Shown here one piece after another: positions 8,488 to 17,548 of a stretch of DNA of 64,000 nucleotides; the first letter of the stretch is position 1; each line of letters begins with the position of its first letter. Under the pieces are notes generated by a model, which made no database searches, was not told the DNA's origin, and was given only the letters and a program-made list of their open reading frames with translations. Source of the stretch: Bradyrhizobium sp. LLZ17 (lineage in GTDB: Bacteria; Pseudomonadota; Alphaproteobacteria; Rhizobiales; Xanthobacteraceae); the NCBI RefSeq assembly GCF_041200145.1, contig NZ_CP165734.1:5933001-5997000 (forward strand), given 5' to 3'. A program made the position numbers and the translations under genes.

Positions 8488-9101
8488 CCTTCATCCTCCC
8501 TGATGAGGTGATGGATGCCGGCGCGGAAGTAATCGTAGCCGGTGTAGATGGTGAGGATGGCCGAGGCCCACAGCAGCGCCAGCCCGATCATCGAGACGAT
8601 CGGCACCACCTCGTCGCCGGCCGGGCCGGCGAGCAGGAAGCCGATCGCAACGAGCTGGACCGTCGTCTTCCACTTGGCGAGCTTGGTCACGGGCACGCTG
8701 ACGCGCAGCGCGGCGAGGTATTCCCGCAGGCCCGAGACCAGGATCTCGCGGCAGAGGATCACGATGGCGGCCCACAGCGACCAGCCGTGGATGATTCCGT
8801 CGGCGGCGAGCATCAGCAGGCAGGAGGCGACCAGGAGCTTGTCCGCGATCGGATCGAGCATGCGGCCGAATGCCGATTGCTGATTCCAGATCCGCGCATA
8901 ATAACCGTCGAGGTAATCCGTCACCCCGGCCGCGATGAAAATGGCGACCGCGACCCAGCGCAGCCACAACGGCTGATCCAAAATCGACTGCGCATAGATG
9001 CACCCAACCACGACCGGAATCGCGGCGATCCGGCCGTAGGTCAGGAGGTTCGGGAGGGACATCGCGCGGCTGGTGGTCCCTCGTGTCGTGGCGATGTTCA
9101 T
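8484..9101 (-). CDS. pgsA: CDP-diacylglycerol-glycerol-3-phosphate 3-phosphatidyltransferase
   Basis: A 205-residue inner-membrane enzyme for the committed step of phosphatidylglycerol synthesis. The CDP-alcohol phosphotransferase motif D-G-x2-A-R-x8-G-x3-D-x3-D is seen in DGYYARIWNQQSAFGRMLDP followed by IADK. Several hydrophobic helices flank it. I chose ATG 9101 (MNIATTRG) because AGGACGG precedes it; MSLPNLLTYGR at 9062 is an alternative and is nearer the usual family N-terminus. It lies about 95 bp downstream of uvrC and overlaps moaD by 4 nt. Confidence 0.93.
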   Translation of the reverse strand: MNIATTRGTTSRAMSLPNLLTYGRIAAIPVVVGCIYAQSILDQPLWLRWVAVAIFIAAGVTDYLDGYYARIWNQQSAFGRMLDPIADKLLVASCLLMLAADGIIHGWSLWAAIVILCREILVSGLREYLAALRVSVPVTKLAKWKTTVQLVAIGFLLAGPAGDEVVPIVSMIGLALLWASAILTIYTGYDYFRAGIHHLIREDEG

Positions 9102-9197
9102 CCGTCCTAACAATACCGCTGCTGCCCGAAGGTCAACCGTCCCGCTCACAAATGGAGCACGGGATGCGACGCCCCCTATGACGTGGTCCCCTTCACT

Positions 9198-11273
9198 TCA
9201 CCCCGGCTGGGGATGGAAATACTCGAAAATCCTGCGGGCGCTCTCGGCGCTTACCCCCGGAACCTTGCCGAGATCGGCGATGGAGGCGCGTTCGATCTCC
9301 TTCAGGGTTCCGAAATGATGCAGCAGGGCACGTTTACGTGACGGGCCGATGCCCGGAATCTCCTGCAAGCCGGCCTCGCGGATGTCTTTTTTGCGCAGCT
9401 TGCGGTGCGAGCCAATGACGAAGCGGTGGGCCTCGTCCCGTAGCCGCTGAATGAAATACAGCACGGGGTCGCGTGGCTCCAGCTTGATCGCCTCGCGCTC
9501 GGGCATGAACAGGGTCTCCCGGCCGGCATCCCGGTCCGGCCCCTTGGCGACCGACATCAGCGATACCTGGGTCAGCCCGAGATTGGTGAAAATCTCCCGA
9601 ACGGCATTGAGCTGGCCGCGGCCGCCGTCGATCACCACGAGATCCGGCCATTGCGGGAAATCGTCGTCCTTGGCCTTGTCGTTTGGCTTGGCCGCGTTGT
9701 CCTCGGGCGGATTGACGAGCCGCTTGAAGCGGCGCTCCAGCACTTCGCGCATCATGCCGTAGTCGTCGCCGGGCGTGAGCCCTTCCGACTTGATGTTGAA
9801 CTTGCGGTACTGGTTTTTCACAAAGCCATCCGGACCGGCGACGATCATGGCGCCGACCGCATTGGTGCCCTGGATGTGACTGTTGTCGTAGACCTCGATG
9901 CGCTTCGGCGGATGCGGCAGGCTGAGCGTGGTCGCCATCGCGTCGAGCAGGCGGCTCTGGGTCGCAGTATCGGCGAGCTTGCGGCCGAGCGCCTCGCGCG
10001 CATTGGTCAGGGCGTGGGTGACAAGCTCCTTTTTCTCCCCGCGCTTCGGCGTGGAGACCTCGATCTTGTGACCGGCCTTGATCGACAGCGCGTTGGCGAG
10101 CAACTCGCTTTCCTCGATCTCGTGCGAGAGCAGGATACTCTTCGGCGGCGGCTTGTCGTCGTAGAATTGGGCGAGGAAGGAGCCGAGCACCTCTTCCGGT
10201 GTAAAGGTCTTCTCCGCGCGCGGGAAATAGGCGCGGTTGCCCCAGTTCTGGCCGGTGCGGAAGAAGAACACCTCGACGCAGGAGAAGCCGCCGTCCTGGT
10301 GGATGGCGAACACGTCCGCTTCCTCCACCGTGCGCGGATTGATGCCCTGCTGCGATTGGATCGCCGACAGCGCGGCGAGACGGTCGCGGTACAACGCCGC
10401 ACTTTCGAATTCGAGCTCGCCCGAGGCCTTCTCCATCTCGCCTGCGAGCTCCTGCTTCACCGCCTGGCTCTTGCCGGACAGGAAGTCGGTCGCCTCGCGC
10501 ACCAGCGTCGTGTAGCCGGGGAAATCGATCTCGCGGGTGCAGGGGCCGGCGCAGCGGCGGATCTGGTAGAGCAGGCACGGCCGGCTGCGGCTCTCGAAGA
10601 AGGAATCGGTGCAGGAGCGGATCAGGAACGCGCGCTGCAACGCCGTGATGGTGCGGTTGACCGCGCCGGCGGATGCGAACGGCCCGAAATAGCGCCCGGG
10701 TCGGGTCTGCGCGCCGCGGTGCTTGAGGATCTGCGGCGCCCAATGGTCGCCGGTGATCAGGATATAGGGAAACGATTTGTCGTCGCGGAGCTGCACGTTG
10801 AAGCGCGGCCGCAGCTGCTTGATGAGGTTGGCTTCGAGCAGCAGCGCTTCGGTCTCGGTCGTCGTCGAGACGATCTCTACCGAGACCGTGGCCGCGATCA
10901 TGCGCAGGATGCGTGCCGGCTGCGGCGCACCGATGCGCGCGTAGTTGGACAGGCGTTTCTTGACGTTCTTGGCCTTGCCGACATAGAGCACGTCGCTGTT
11001 CGCAGCGAGCATGCGATAGACCCCGGGCGAGGTCGGGGCGAGCCGGACCGCACGCTCGATCGCCTCATGGCCCGTCGCCAACGGCACTTCGCCGACCGCA
11101 CCGCTCTCTTCCAGGATGTCCGGCAGCCGCGCATCGTCCTCGTCGTCGCCGCCGGCGGTGGCGGGATCGACGTCCGGCGGCGTCAGCCGCTCGGGCGGGG
11201 CGTCCGGCGTGGGGCCGCGCGGCGATTTGCGCGCGCGCGCGTCGTCCGGGTTGTCGGTGGAATCGGGAATCAT
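9198..11273 (-). CDS. uvrC: Excinuclease ABC subunit C
   Basis: A 691-residue nucleotide-excision-repair endonuclease making both incisions around a lesion bound by UvrB. Domains in order: a low-complexity acidic/basic leader (about 1-70), GIY-YIG nuclease ([20 protein letters not shown]), a Cys cluster ([13 protein letters not shown]), UVR motif, RNase H-like endonuclease domain ([30 protein letters not shown]) and C-terminal helix-hairpin-helix pair ([33 protein letters not shown]). The N-terminal leader is longer than in E. coli. Its partner uvrB is about 15 kb away in this window. Confidence 0.97.
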   Translation of the reverse strand: MIPDSTDNPDDARARKSPRGPTPDAPPERLTPPDVDPATAGGDDEDDARLPDILEESGAVGEVPLATGHEAIERAVRLAPTSPGVYRMLAANSDVLYVGKAKNVKKRLSNYARIGAPQPARILRMIAATVSVEIVSTTTETEALLLEANLIKQLRPRFNVQLRDDKSFPYILITGDHWAPQILKHRGAQTRPGRYFGPFASAGAVNRTITALQRAFLIRSCTDSFFESRSRPCLLYQIRRCAGPCTREIDFPGYTTLVREATDFLSGKSQAVKQELAGEMEKASGELEFESAALYRDRLAALSAIQSQQGINPRTVEEADVFAIHQDGGFSCVEVFFFRTGQNWGNRAYFPRAEKTFTPEEVLGSFLAQFYDDKPPPKSILLSHEIEESELLANALSIKAGHKIEVSTPKRGEKKELVTHALTNAREALGRKLADTATQSRLLDAMATTLSLPHPPKRIEVYDNSHIQGTNAVGAMIVAGPDGFVKNQYRKFNIKSEGLTPGDDYGMMREVLERRFKRLVNPPEDNAAKPNDKAKDDDFPQWPDLVVIDGGRGQLNAVREIFTNLGLTQVSLMSVAKGPDRDAGRETLFMPEREAIKLEPRDPVLYFIQRLRDEAHRFVIGSHRKLRKKDIREAGLQEIPGIGPSRKRALLHHFGTLKEIERASIADLGKVPGVSAESARRIFEYFHPQPG

Positions 11274-11393
11274 GGGACGAATTTAGGTGCTGAGGGCGCC
11301 AATTTGAAGTTCCGGCTCAGCGGCACGAACAGGACGGCCGGCTCAGTTCCCGGTAAGGCTTTCTTAAGTCTGTTAACAGCGCGGTAACGGGTC

Positions 11394-11409
11394 TTAACAG
11401 GCCTTTAAC
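11394..11409 (+). promoter_or_regulatory. CtrA-type binding site TTAA-N7-TTAAC
   Basis: Perfect match to the alphaproteobacterial cell-cycle regulator CtrA consensus: TTAA at 11394-11397, seven bases, TTAAC at 11405-11409. It lies 115 bp upstream of the porin ATG and 120 bp upstream of the divergent uvrC start. Two more TTAA half-sites lie at 11364 and 11373. TTAACAG occurs at 11373 and again at 11394, 21 bp apart (two helical turns). Binding is inferred. Confidence 0.55.
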
Positions 11410-11523
11410 TTAAAACTCTCGATAAATCCTACGCGAAAAGTTCTTGGTTCCGTAACCATGCGGTTTTGCCTTGCGCGGCGGCGCGGGCATCGCACGGTTT
11501 CGGCAGTTGCGTTGGAGTGTGTG

Positions 11524-12147
11524 ATGAAGAGGCTCGTTGTGGGCGTGGCCGCGTTGGCTGCTGCGGGCTGGACGGCTTCGGCGGATGGCGCCGATCTCAG
11601 CTACGGGCAGCGCGCCCCCTATACCGTCAATCAACCGCTGAACGCCTATAGCTGGGCGGGCCCCTATCTCGGCGCCAATCTCGGCTACGAATGGGGCTCG
11701 GTGGACAACAATCCCGCAAAGCCCTCCGGCTTCGTCGGCGGCGCGCAGGCCGGCTACAATTTCCAGAACGGCCCGTGGGTGTTCGGCGTCGAGGGCGACA
11801 TCCAGGCAGCCGGTGCCGACGATACTTTTGCGCCGTGGAAGTTCTCCAATCCCTGGTTCGGTACGCTGCGCGGCCGCGCTGGCTATGCTCTCAGCAACGT
11901 CTTGTTCTACGGCACCGCGGGTCTCGCCTTCGGCGAGCTGCGCGCGCAGACGTTTGGCTGGACAGAGTCGCACACCAGCGCCGGCTGGACCGCCGGCGTC
12001 GGCGCCGAAGTGGGCCTCGCGCCGAACTGGAGCGCAAAGCTCGAATATCTCTACGTCGATCTGTCGACCAGCCAGTTCGCTATTACAGGCGTGTCAAACG
12101 GCTACAGCGCCAGCGTTGTGCGCGCAGGCGTGAACTATCACTTCTGA
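11524..12147 (+). CDS. Outer-membrane beta-barrel protein, Omp25/31 family
   Basis: A 207-residue exported protein. Signal peptide at 1-23 (MKRLVVGVAALAAAGWTAS, cut after ADGA or nearby). The mature part shows the family hallmarks YSWAGPYLGANLGYEWG, GFVGGAQAGYNFQNGPWVFG, GTLRGRAGYAL and a C-terminal aromatic end (RAGVNYHF) that acts as a BAM signal. Such proteins are abundant small barrels tied to the envelope in Rhizobiales. Start at ATG 11524 with GGAG upstream. A possible CtrA box lies upstream and a strong terminator follows. Confidence 0.92.
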   Translation: MKRLVVGVAALAAAGWTASADGADLSYGQRAPYTVNQPLNAYSWAGPYLGANLGYEWGSVDNNPAKPSGFVGGAQAGYNFQNGPWVFGVEGDIQAAGADDTFAPWKFSNPWFGTLRGRAGYALSNVLFYGTAGLAFGELRAQTFGWTESHTSAGWTAGVGAEVGLAPNWSAKLEYLYVDLSTSQFAITGVSNGYSASVVRAGVNYHF

Positions 12148-12178
12148 TACCTAAACAAGAAAATACCGGACTACAGCT

Positions 12179-12207
12179 TCCCGGCCGCGCGCGGCCGGGA
12201 CTTTTTT
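12179..12207 (+). terminator. Rho-independent terminator of the porin gene
   Basis: A perfect 22-base GC palindrome (TCCCGGCCGCG and its complement) is followed by CTTTTTT. It begins 31 bp after the porin stop. Confidence 0.85.
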
Positions 12208-12232
12208 GCGCCAGGTTGTTGTGCGAGGTCCG

Positions 12233-12448
12233 CTAGGAGAGGATCACCAAATTGACCGCCTTGGGTCCCTTCCCCTTCTTGTCCGGTTCGACCTCGAATG
12301 TGATACGCTGTCCTTCGGCAAGGTCCTTCAGTCCTGCCCGCTCCACCGCGGTGATATGAACGAAGACATCGCGGCCGCCGTCGTCCGGCTTGATAAAGCC
12401 GTAACCGCGCTCGCCGTTGAAGAACTTGACCGTTCCCGTCATGGCCAT
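12233..12448 (-). CDS. Cold-shock domain protein (CspA family)
   Basis: A 71-residue single-stranded nucleic-acid chaperone. RNP1 is seen as GYGFIKPDD and RNP2 as DVFVHI; the start MAMTGTVKFFNGERGYG is standard. ATG 12448 has GGGGAG 9 nt upstream. The approximately 250-bp region upstream to rlmJ holds no other gene, and a long 5' leader is usual for this family. It converges on the porin gene. Confidence 0.95.
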   Translation of the reverse strand: MAMTGTVKFFNGERGYGFIKPDDGGRDVFVHITAVERAGLKDLAEGQRITFEVEPDKKGKGPKAVNLVILS

Positions 12449-12698
12449 CGGGAAACTCCCCCTCATTGCTCCTCCGCCGCGACGCAGACGCGCGTCACGG
12501 CATGACCGGGCTTACGGAGCCCGGGAGCTGGCCATCCTTGGGCAGACCATTCGGTCCGACCGGATCTTTGTTAGGCCTTCACTCCGCCGCAACCATTCGC
12601 GGAAGCGGAACGTAAAGCCAGTCACAGAAACAGCATAATACGGTTCGTTGCGGATTGACTACCGCTACTGCATCTTTTTCCCAAAAGATGACCGTGCT

Positions 12699-13559
12699 TC
12701 AGGGCTTTGGCACCTCCAATCGGAATCTGGCCGCTCCGCCCTGGCCGAGCGGCATTTCCAATTCGGGCAGGATCGCCTTGAGCTCGCCCTGCAGCGTGTA
12801 GGGCGGATTGACGATCAGCAGCCCGGTGGACGTCAGGGATGCGCCGTCGATTTGCGGTGCGGCGCTGAATTCGAGCCGCAGGCATTTTCCCGCCGGCTTT
12901 GCTGCGGCTGCGCTGCGTGCCACGAGTTGCGCCAGCGCGTCCGTGGCGCGGCGGCTCTTGGCCGGATACCAGATTACATAGATACCGGTCGGCCATTTCG
13001 CGAAGGCTGTGGAGAAGGCGGCGCCCAGCTTTTCGAACTCGTCCTTCGCTTCAAAGGACGGATCGATCAGCACGAGGCCGCGCCGCTCCTTCGGCGGCAC
13101 GAAGGCCGGCAGCGCCACCCAGCCGTCGAGATCGACCACACGGGCCTGTTCATCGCGGCGCAGCACATCGATCAGCGCCTTGCGCGCGTTCGGCTCGAGT
13201 TCGCAGGCGACGAGGCGGTCCTGCGGCCGCATCAGGCCGCGCGCGATCAGCGGCGAACCCGGATAGGCCTTGAGCTCACCCTTCGGATTGAAGGCGCGGA
13301 CGATGTCGAGATAGGGCTTCGTCAGCGCAACGGTTTCGTTCGAGAGGCGCGCTTGCATGAGCCGCGCAATCCCGGTCAGCCATTCGCCGCCGCGCCGCGC
13401 CTCGTCGCTGTCGAGATCGTACAGGCCGGCGCCGGCATGGGTGTCGATGACGCGGAAGGCGGCCGGCTTGTCCTGCAAATAGGTCAGGATGCGCGCCAGC
13501 ACGATGTGCTTGATGACATCGGCGAAGCCGCCGGCGTGAAAGGCGTGACGGTAGTTCAT
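12699..13559 (-). CDS. rlmJ: 23S rRNA (adenine-2030-N6)-methyltransferase RlmJ, variant motif IV
   Basis: A 286-residue enzyme methylating A2030 of 23S rRNA. It begins MNYRHAFHAGGFADVIKH, the RlmJ family start, followed by motif I (VIDTHAGAGLYDLDS) and the GIYVIWYPAK segment. Motif IV, normally D-P-P-Y/F, reads IDPSFE here: the second proline codon is TCC, one transition from CCC. Length and all other blocks are normal. Whether activity survives is unknown. Confidence 0.93.
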   Translation of the reverse strand: MNYRHAFHAGGFADVIKHIVLARILTYLQDKPAAFRVIDTHAGAGLYDLDSDEARRGGEWLTGIARLMQARLSNETVALTKPYLDIVRAFNPKGELKAYPGSPLIARGLMRPQDRLVACELEPNARKALIDVLRRDEQARVVDLDGWVALPAFVPPKERRGLVLIDPSFEAKDEFEKLGAAFSTAFAKWPTGIYVIWYPAKSRRATDALAQLVARSAAAAKPAGKCLRLEFSAAPQIDGASLTSTGLLIVNPPYTLQGELKAILPELEMPLGQGGAARFRLEVPKP

Positions 13560-13598
13560 GGTGGAGAGTTACGACATCGGGCGATGAAAGTAACTGCT

Positions 13599-13726
13599 GT
13601 CATTCCGGTGCGGTGCGTCGGCACCGAGCCCGGACTCCATTTCGCACCGACCATGCAGCATCGCGCATGGTAGATCACGCTTCCGCCTTCGCCCGTCGGC
13701 GGACTAGTCGCGCGCCCCGGAACGAC
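13599..13726. repeat. Degraded copy of the GTCATTCCGG palindromic repeat
   Basis: Outer arms GTCATTCCGG and CCCCGGAACGAC face each other, with GAGCCCGGACTCCAT inside. It is longer and more diverged than the copies at 36396, 46838 and 48755. It fills most of the gap between rlmJ and the RNase gene. Confidence 0.6.
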
Positions 13727-13741
13727 GATCTGAGGGTGACC

Positions 13742-14458
13742 CTACCCACCCCTGATCGGCGGCATGGTCAGCTGGTCGCGGCGGCAGGCGCGGCGGTCGA
13801 TCTCCTCGCAGGCACGGAACTGCAAATCCTTGCTGAGGCAGATGCGGACCTCTGACAGGCGCGTCCGGTTGCAGGTGACCGAGACGGCGGCATTGCTCAG
13901 GCCCGGATTGGCCTTGATGAAGGCCTCTTCGACCTCGGCGGGCGCCACCGTCTTTTCCTGCGAAAGGTCGAGAAATTCGGCCGGAATCTTGATCGCCGCG
14001 CGTGCCTTGCGGATGGTCTCGAAATAATTGCGGTCGGTAAGCCCGGAGCAGGTGCCGTGCTTGTCCCATTCATTGAAGATCAGGCCGGGGGCGGGCATCA
14101 GATCGAGCATCGAGGAGACAATGCTGCGGTTCAGCCGCGGTGATGGCCGCTGGCAATATTCCGGAAAACCGTTCTCATATTGCGGCCACAGGCCGTGAAC
14201 CACGAAGGCGTAGGGTCGTCCGCCGCACTGGATTTGCGAGCGTCCGCCGCGCTCGGAAGCCTCCTCGCAGAACGAAGGCGACCAGGATAGCGACAGCACG
14301 TAGAAATCGAACTCGCCGGGCGCGTTCTGTCGTCTGTCCTGGGCTTGGGCGCTGCCCGCAAGGCCGAGCAGCCCTGCGGCAAGGGACAGGGCAAGAGGTA
14401 GGGCAAGCGTAAGCGAGATCATCAGGCGGGAGAACGAATGCAATCTGGAATGAAACAT
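13742..14458 (-). CDS. Secreted ribonuclease T2 family protein
   Basis: A 238-residue exported endoribonuclease. A signal peptide of about 35 residues ends near GSAQAQD. Both catalytic segments are intact: CAS1 FVVHGLWPQYENGFPEYC and CAS2 FNEWDKHGTC, each with its histidine. At least eight cysteines allow disulfides in the periplasm. The start was set to ATG 14458 (MFHSRLHSF) because GAGGGG lies upstream; a TTG five codons earlier overlaps that site. In bacteria the family supplies periplasmic RNA turnover. Confidence 0.92.
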   Translation of the reverse strand: MFHSRLHSFSRLMISLTLALPLALSLAAGLLGLAGSAQAQDRRQNAPGEFDFYVLSLSWSPSFCEEASERGGRSQIQCGGRPYAFVVHGLWPQYENGFPEYCQRPSPRLNRSIVSSMLDLMPAPGLIFNEWDKHGTCSGLTDRNYFETIRKARAAIKIPAEFLDLSQEKTVAPAEVEEAFIKANPGLSNAAVSVTCNRTRLSEVRICLSKDLQFRACEEIDRRACRRDQLTMPPIRGG

Positions 14459-14578
14459 GGCGACGCCCCTCAACTAGACTGTGCAAACGAGCCTAGCAGG
14501 CGATAGGAACACTTCAAGAACAAATTTCAGGCCGCCATGCTCCCGGCCGCTGGATCGTCCGAATCGGGGCTCTTCCGA

Positions 14579-15043
14579 TCAGGGCTTGGCGGCGCGGCAG
14601 GACGGATTGTAGGCCCAGTTGCGGTCGAGCCCGACCACGCACCATTCGACGCCTTGGCCGTAGCCGGCGAAGCCGCCGTCCTCGACGATCGAGAAGTGCA
14701 CGTGACGCATCTTGCCGTCGTTGAGCATGGCCTCGCCGCTGCAGTAGCGGCGCGGAATGTTGTCTGACGCCCACGGCCGGAACGCGGTCTCGTGAACAGC
14801 CGAGAAGCCCGTGATCTTCAAGGACGAATTCCAGAACGAGCTTTCCTTCTCCCAGAACTGGGTGGCGATCGTCGGCAGCGCCTTGTCGCAATCGGCCACG
14901 CGGCCGTCATAGCGCGGCCCGCTCAGCCAGAAATTCAGCTCCAGCGGATTGGCGGCTCTGGCCTCACTGAGCGACAGCGCCCCGAACATGAGGCCGAACA
15001 CGGCGGCATAGCGGAGCGATTTGAGGGAGGTCGAGGCGCGCAT
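14579..15043 (-). CDS. Exported protein of unknown function
   Basis: A 154-residue protein with a signal peptide (MRASTSLKSLRYAAVFGLMF, cut near EARAA). The mature part has conserved-looking aromatic and cysteine positions: NFWLSGPRYDG, CDKALPTIATQFWEKESSFW, RRYCSG, VEWCVVGLDRNWAYNPSC. I do not recognise a family. An alternative ATG lies at 15061; neither start has a convincing ribosome site. It is divergent from the next small exported protein. Confidence 0.7.
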   Translation of the reverse strand: MRASTSLKSLRYAAVFGLMFGALSLSEARAANPLELNFWLSGPRYDGRVADCDKALPTIATQFWEKESSFWNSSLKITGFSAVHETAFRPWASDNIPRRYCSGEAMLNDGKMRHVHFSIVEDGGFAGYGQGVEWCVVGLDRNWAYNPSCRAAKP

Positions 15044-15224
15044 GGGCAATCCAGACAGCATGATCTGCGAAGGTCGAACGGTGCCGTGAAGGCCCCGGCG
15101 GGTCAAGTGCAGCGCGGCAACACTTGCCGACGAGTTGAAGGCAACCGCGCCCTGGCCGGACTTCCGTTCTTTTCACCGTTGCGGCGGCACCGTAGACTGG
15201 CGCCAACCAATTGGAGTGACGGGA

Positions 15225-15518
15225 ATGCAGATCATTGCGGCTGCGGGCCTTCTTGCCTTGGGTATGGTGGCGAGCCAGTCGGCGCGCGCCGACCTCCTGC
15301 CGGTCCCGCCGTTCAAGGGCAACGATACCGGCGGCATCATCGCCTATTCGCTGGCGACGCAGGCCGATGCGCGGCAGCTCGCGGTCGATCACTGCGCGCG
15401 GTACGACAAGGTGGTGAAGTTCCTGGCGGTACAGGCCTATGAGGGCGGCTACATCTCGTTTGCCTGCCGCTGGGTGCCCTATGGCGCGGCCGACCGGCCG
15501 ATCCGCACGCTCTACTGA
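15225..15518 (+). CDS. Small exported protein of unknown function
   Basis: A 97-residue protein with a signal peptide (MQIIAAAGLLALGMVASQ, cut near SARA). The mature part, about 75 residues, contains YSLATQADARQLAVDHCARY and FACRWVPYG, with two cysteines that could pair. ATG 15225 is preceded by GGAGTGACGGGA. No named family recognised; the length and composition suggest a periplasmic protein. Confidence 0.7.
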   Translation: MQIIAAAGLLALGMVASQSARADLLPVPPFKGNDTGGIIAYSLATQADARQLAVDHCARYDKVVKFLAVQAYEGGYISFACRWVPYGAADRPIRTLY

Positions 15519-15605
15519 GGCGTTCCCGCAGCGGCAAGAGAACGCCACGACGACGCCAAGACAACACCAAGACAAGGCACGACATCTCAGCCGGGAGCCT
15601 CTCGC

Positions 15606-16130
15606 ATGATGCGCCAGCTTGCTTTGCTCGGATCAGTCGTCGTGTTGTCGGCAGGCGCGGCGTGCGCCGACGACCTGCCGGTGCGCAAGGCCGGGCTGTG
15701 GGAATTGAAGATGGTCCGGACCGGCTCGGCGATGCCGGAGATGACCATGCAGCATTGCACCGACGAGACCGTCGACAAGGAGATGAACAACAACGTCTCT
15801 CCGATGGCCAAGCAGATCTGCGCCAAGCAGGACATCAAGAAGACCGCGACCGGTTATGTCAGCGATTCCGAGTGCAGCGTCGCCGGCATATCCACGACCT
15901 CGCATGCCGACATCGTCGGCGATTTCAACTCGGCCTATACCGTGAAGACCTCCTCGCACGCGCAGGGCGGCCCGGCCGGCGCCGCGGGGCGCGACACTAC
16001 CATGACGCTCGAAGCCAAATGGTTGGGCGCCTGCAAGCCCGACCAGAAGCCCGGCGACATCGTGATGCCCGGCGGCTTCAAGATGAACGTGCGTGACGTC
16101 GACAAGCTGAAGGCGCTGCTGCCGAAGTAG
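15606..16130 (+). CDS. DUF3617 family periplasmic protein
   Basis: A 174-residue exported protein; signal peptide about 1-21 (ALLGSVVVLSAGAACA). The mature start VRKAGLWELKMVRTG and the later MQHCTDETVD and YVSDSECSVAG fit the DUF3617 family, including paired cysteines. Function unknown. GGGAG precedes the start. It converges on the histidine-kinase gene with only 13 bp between stops. Confidence 0.8.
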   Translation: MMRQLALLGSVVVLSAGAACADDLPVRKAGLWELKMVRTGSAMPEMTMQHCTDETVDKEMNNNVSPMAKQICAKQDIKKTATGYVSDSECSVAGISTTSHADIVGDFNSAYTVKTSSHAQGGPAGAAGRDTTMTLEAKWLGACKPDQKPGDIVMPGGFKMNVRDVDKLKALLPK

Positions 16131-16143
16131 GCTACATCGCCGG

Positions 16144-17532
16144 TTACACCGGAATCCGCACACTCGCCCTTAATCCGCCCATCGGGCTATCGCCGAGGGT
16201 GATGTCGCCGCCGTGGGAGCGGGCGATGTCGCGGGCGATCGCCAGCCCCAGACCGGTGCCGCCCTCGTCCTGATTGCGGGCATTGTCCAGCCGCAGGAAC
16301 GGCTTGAACACTTCTTCGCGCAAATGGGCGGGAATGCCTGGTCCGTCGTCCTCGACCGTGACCGTCAGATAGCGGTGATCGCGCTGGCCGGTGATGGCGA
16401 TGCTCTTGCCGTAGCGTGCGGCATTGGTGACGAGGTTGGCGAGGCAACGCTTGAACGAGGCCGGCTTCACGGTGACCACGGGCAGGCCCTGGAATGTCAC
16501 GGTCGCGGTGTGGCCGTGGCGCTCGGCGTCGCTGCGCAGCTCCTCGAGCGCCTGCGCCATGTCGGTCGGCTGCGACTGCTCGCCGGAATCGCCGCGGGCA
16601 AACGCCAGGTAGTCTTCCAGCATCATCGACATCTCGTCGACGTCCTTGCGCATACCCTCCATCTCGGGGCTGTCGCCGATCAGCGCCAGCTCGAGCTTGA
16701 ACCGCGTGAGGATGGTGCGCAGATCGTGGCTGACGCCGGCGAGCATCGCCGTGCGCTGCTCCATCGTGCGCTCGATGCGCGATTTCATCTCCAGGAAGGC
16801 CACGGCCGCGCGTCGTACTTCACGCGCGCCACGCGGCCGGAAGTTCGGCGCCTCGCGGCCCTTGCCGAAACTTTCAGCGGCATCCGCAAGCCGCAGGATC
16901 GGCTTGATCTGGTTGCGCAGGAACAGCACCGCGACGATCAGAAGGATCGAGGATGTCCCGACCATCCAGAACAGAAAAATCTCCGAGTTCGAGGCGTAGG
17001 CGGCGCTGCGCTGCGCGAACACCCGCATCACGGCGTCGTCGAGCTGGATCCGGATCTCGACCAGGTTGGAGCGGCCGACCGTGTCGATCCAGAAGGAGCG
17101 TCCGATCTGGCGGCCGAGCTGCACCGAGAGCGTCTGGTCGAGCAGCGAGAAGAACGGCTTTGGTCCCGGCGGCGGCATGTCGCCGGCAGGCAGGAAATCC
17201 ACCACCAGCCCGAGGCGCTGCTGCGCGATGCGGCGGATCTGGTCGCGGTCCTTGTCCTGCGGATAGCCCTTGTAGACGTCGATCAGCGCGGCGATGTCCT
17301 GCACCACCGCGGCCGACAATCGGCGCGTCACCGTGTTCCAGTGCCGCTCCATGAACACGAAGGCGACCACCGATTGCAGGATCACCATCGGCACGATCAT
17401 GATCAGCAGCGCGCGGGCATAGAGGCCGGTCGGCATCCAGCCCTTGAACGCGTTGCCCATCCAGCCATTGGCGGCGGAGACGCGCCCGGCGGCGCTTCGC
17501 AGCAGCGTCAGGCCGGTATCAATCGTGCTCAT
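16144..17532 (-). CDS. Membrane sensor histidine kinase (EnvZ/HAMP type)
   Basis: A 462-residue two-component kinase. Membrane helices at about 40-60 and 185-206 bracket a periplasmic sensor of about 120 residues; HAMP at about 207-260; HisKA with the phospho-acceptor H269 (AGVSHDLRTILTRF); N box N367/N370 (NLVTNAARYG); G1 DDGPGIP (395-401) and G2 GGTGLGLAI (424-432). The start at ATG 17532 leaves 16 bp after the response-regulator stop. It is the third gene of a MarR-regulator-kinase operon. The signal is not known. Confidence 0.93.
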   Translation of the reverse strand: MSTIDTGLTLLRSAAGRVSAANGWMGNAFKGWMPTGLYARALLIMIVPMVILQSVVAFVFMERHWNTVTRRLSAAVVQDIAALIDVYKGYPQDKDRDQIRRIAQQRLGLVVDFLPAGDMPPPGPKPFFSLLDQTLSVQLGRQIGRSFWIDTVGRSNLVEIRIQLDDAVMRVFAQRSAAYASNSEIFLFWMVGTSSILLIVAVLFLRNQIKPILRLADAAESFGKGREAPNFRPRGAREVRRAAVAFLEMKSRIERTMEQRTAMLAGVSHDLRTILTRFKLELALIGDSPEMEGMRKDVDEMSMMLEDYLAFARGDSGEQSQPTDMAQALEELRSDAERHGHTATVTFQGLPVVTVKPASFKRCLANLVTNAARYGKSIAITGQRDHRYLTVTVEDDGPGIPAHLREEVFKPFLRLDNARNQDEGGTGLGLAIARDIARSHGGDITLGDSPMGGLRASVRIPV

Positions 17533-17548
17533 GGGGCGCGCTTCACTA

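Noticed and set aside
9651..11387. A 578-codon plus-strand open frame
   Set aside because: Antisense to uvrC, whose five domains are all present.
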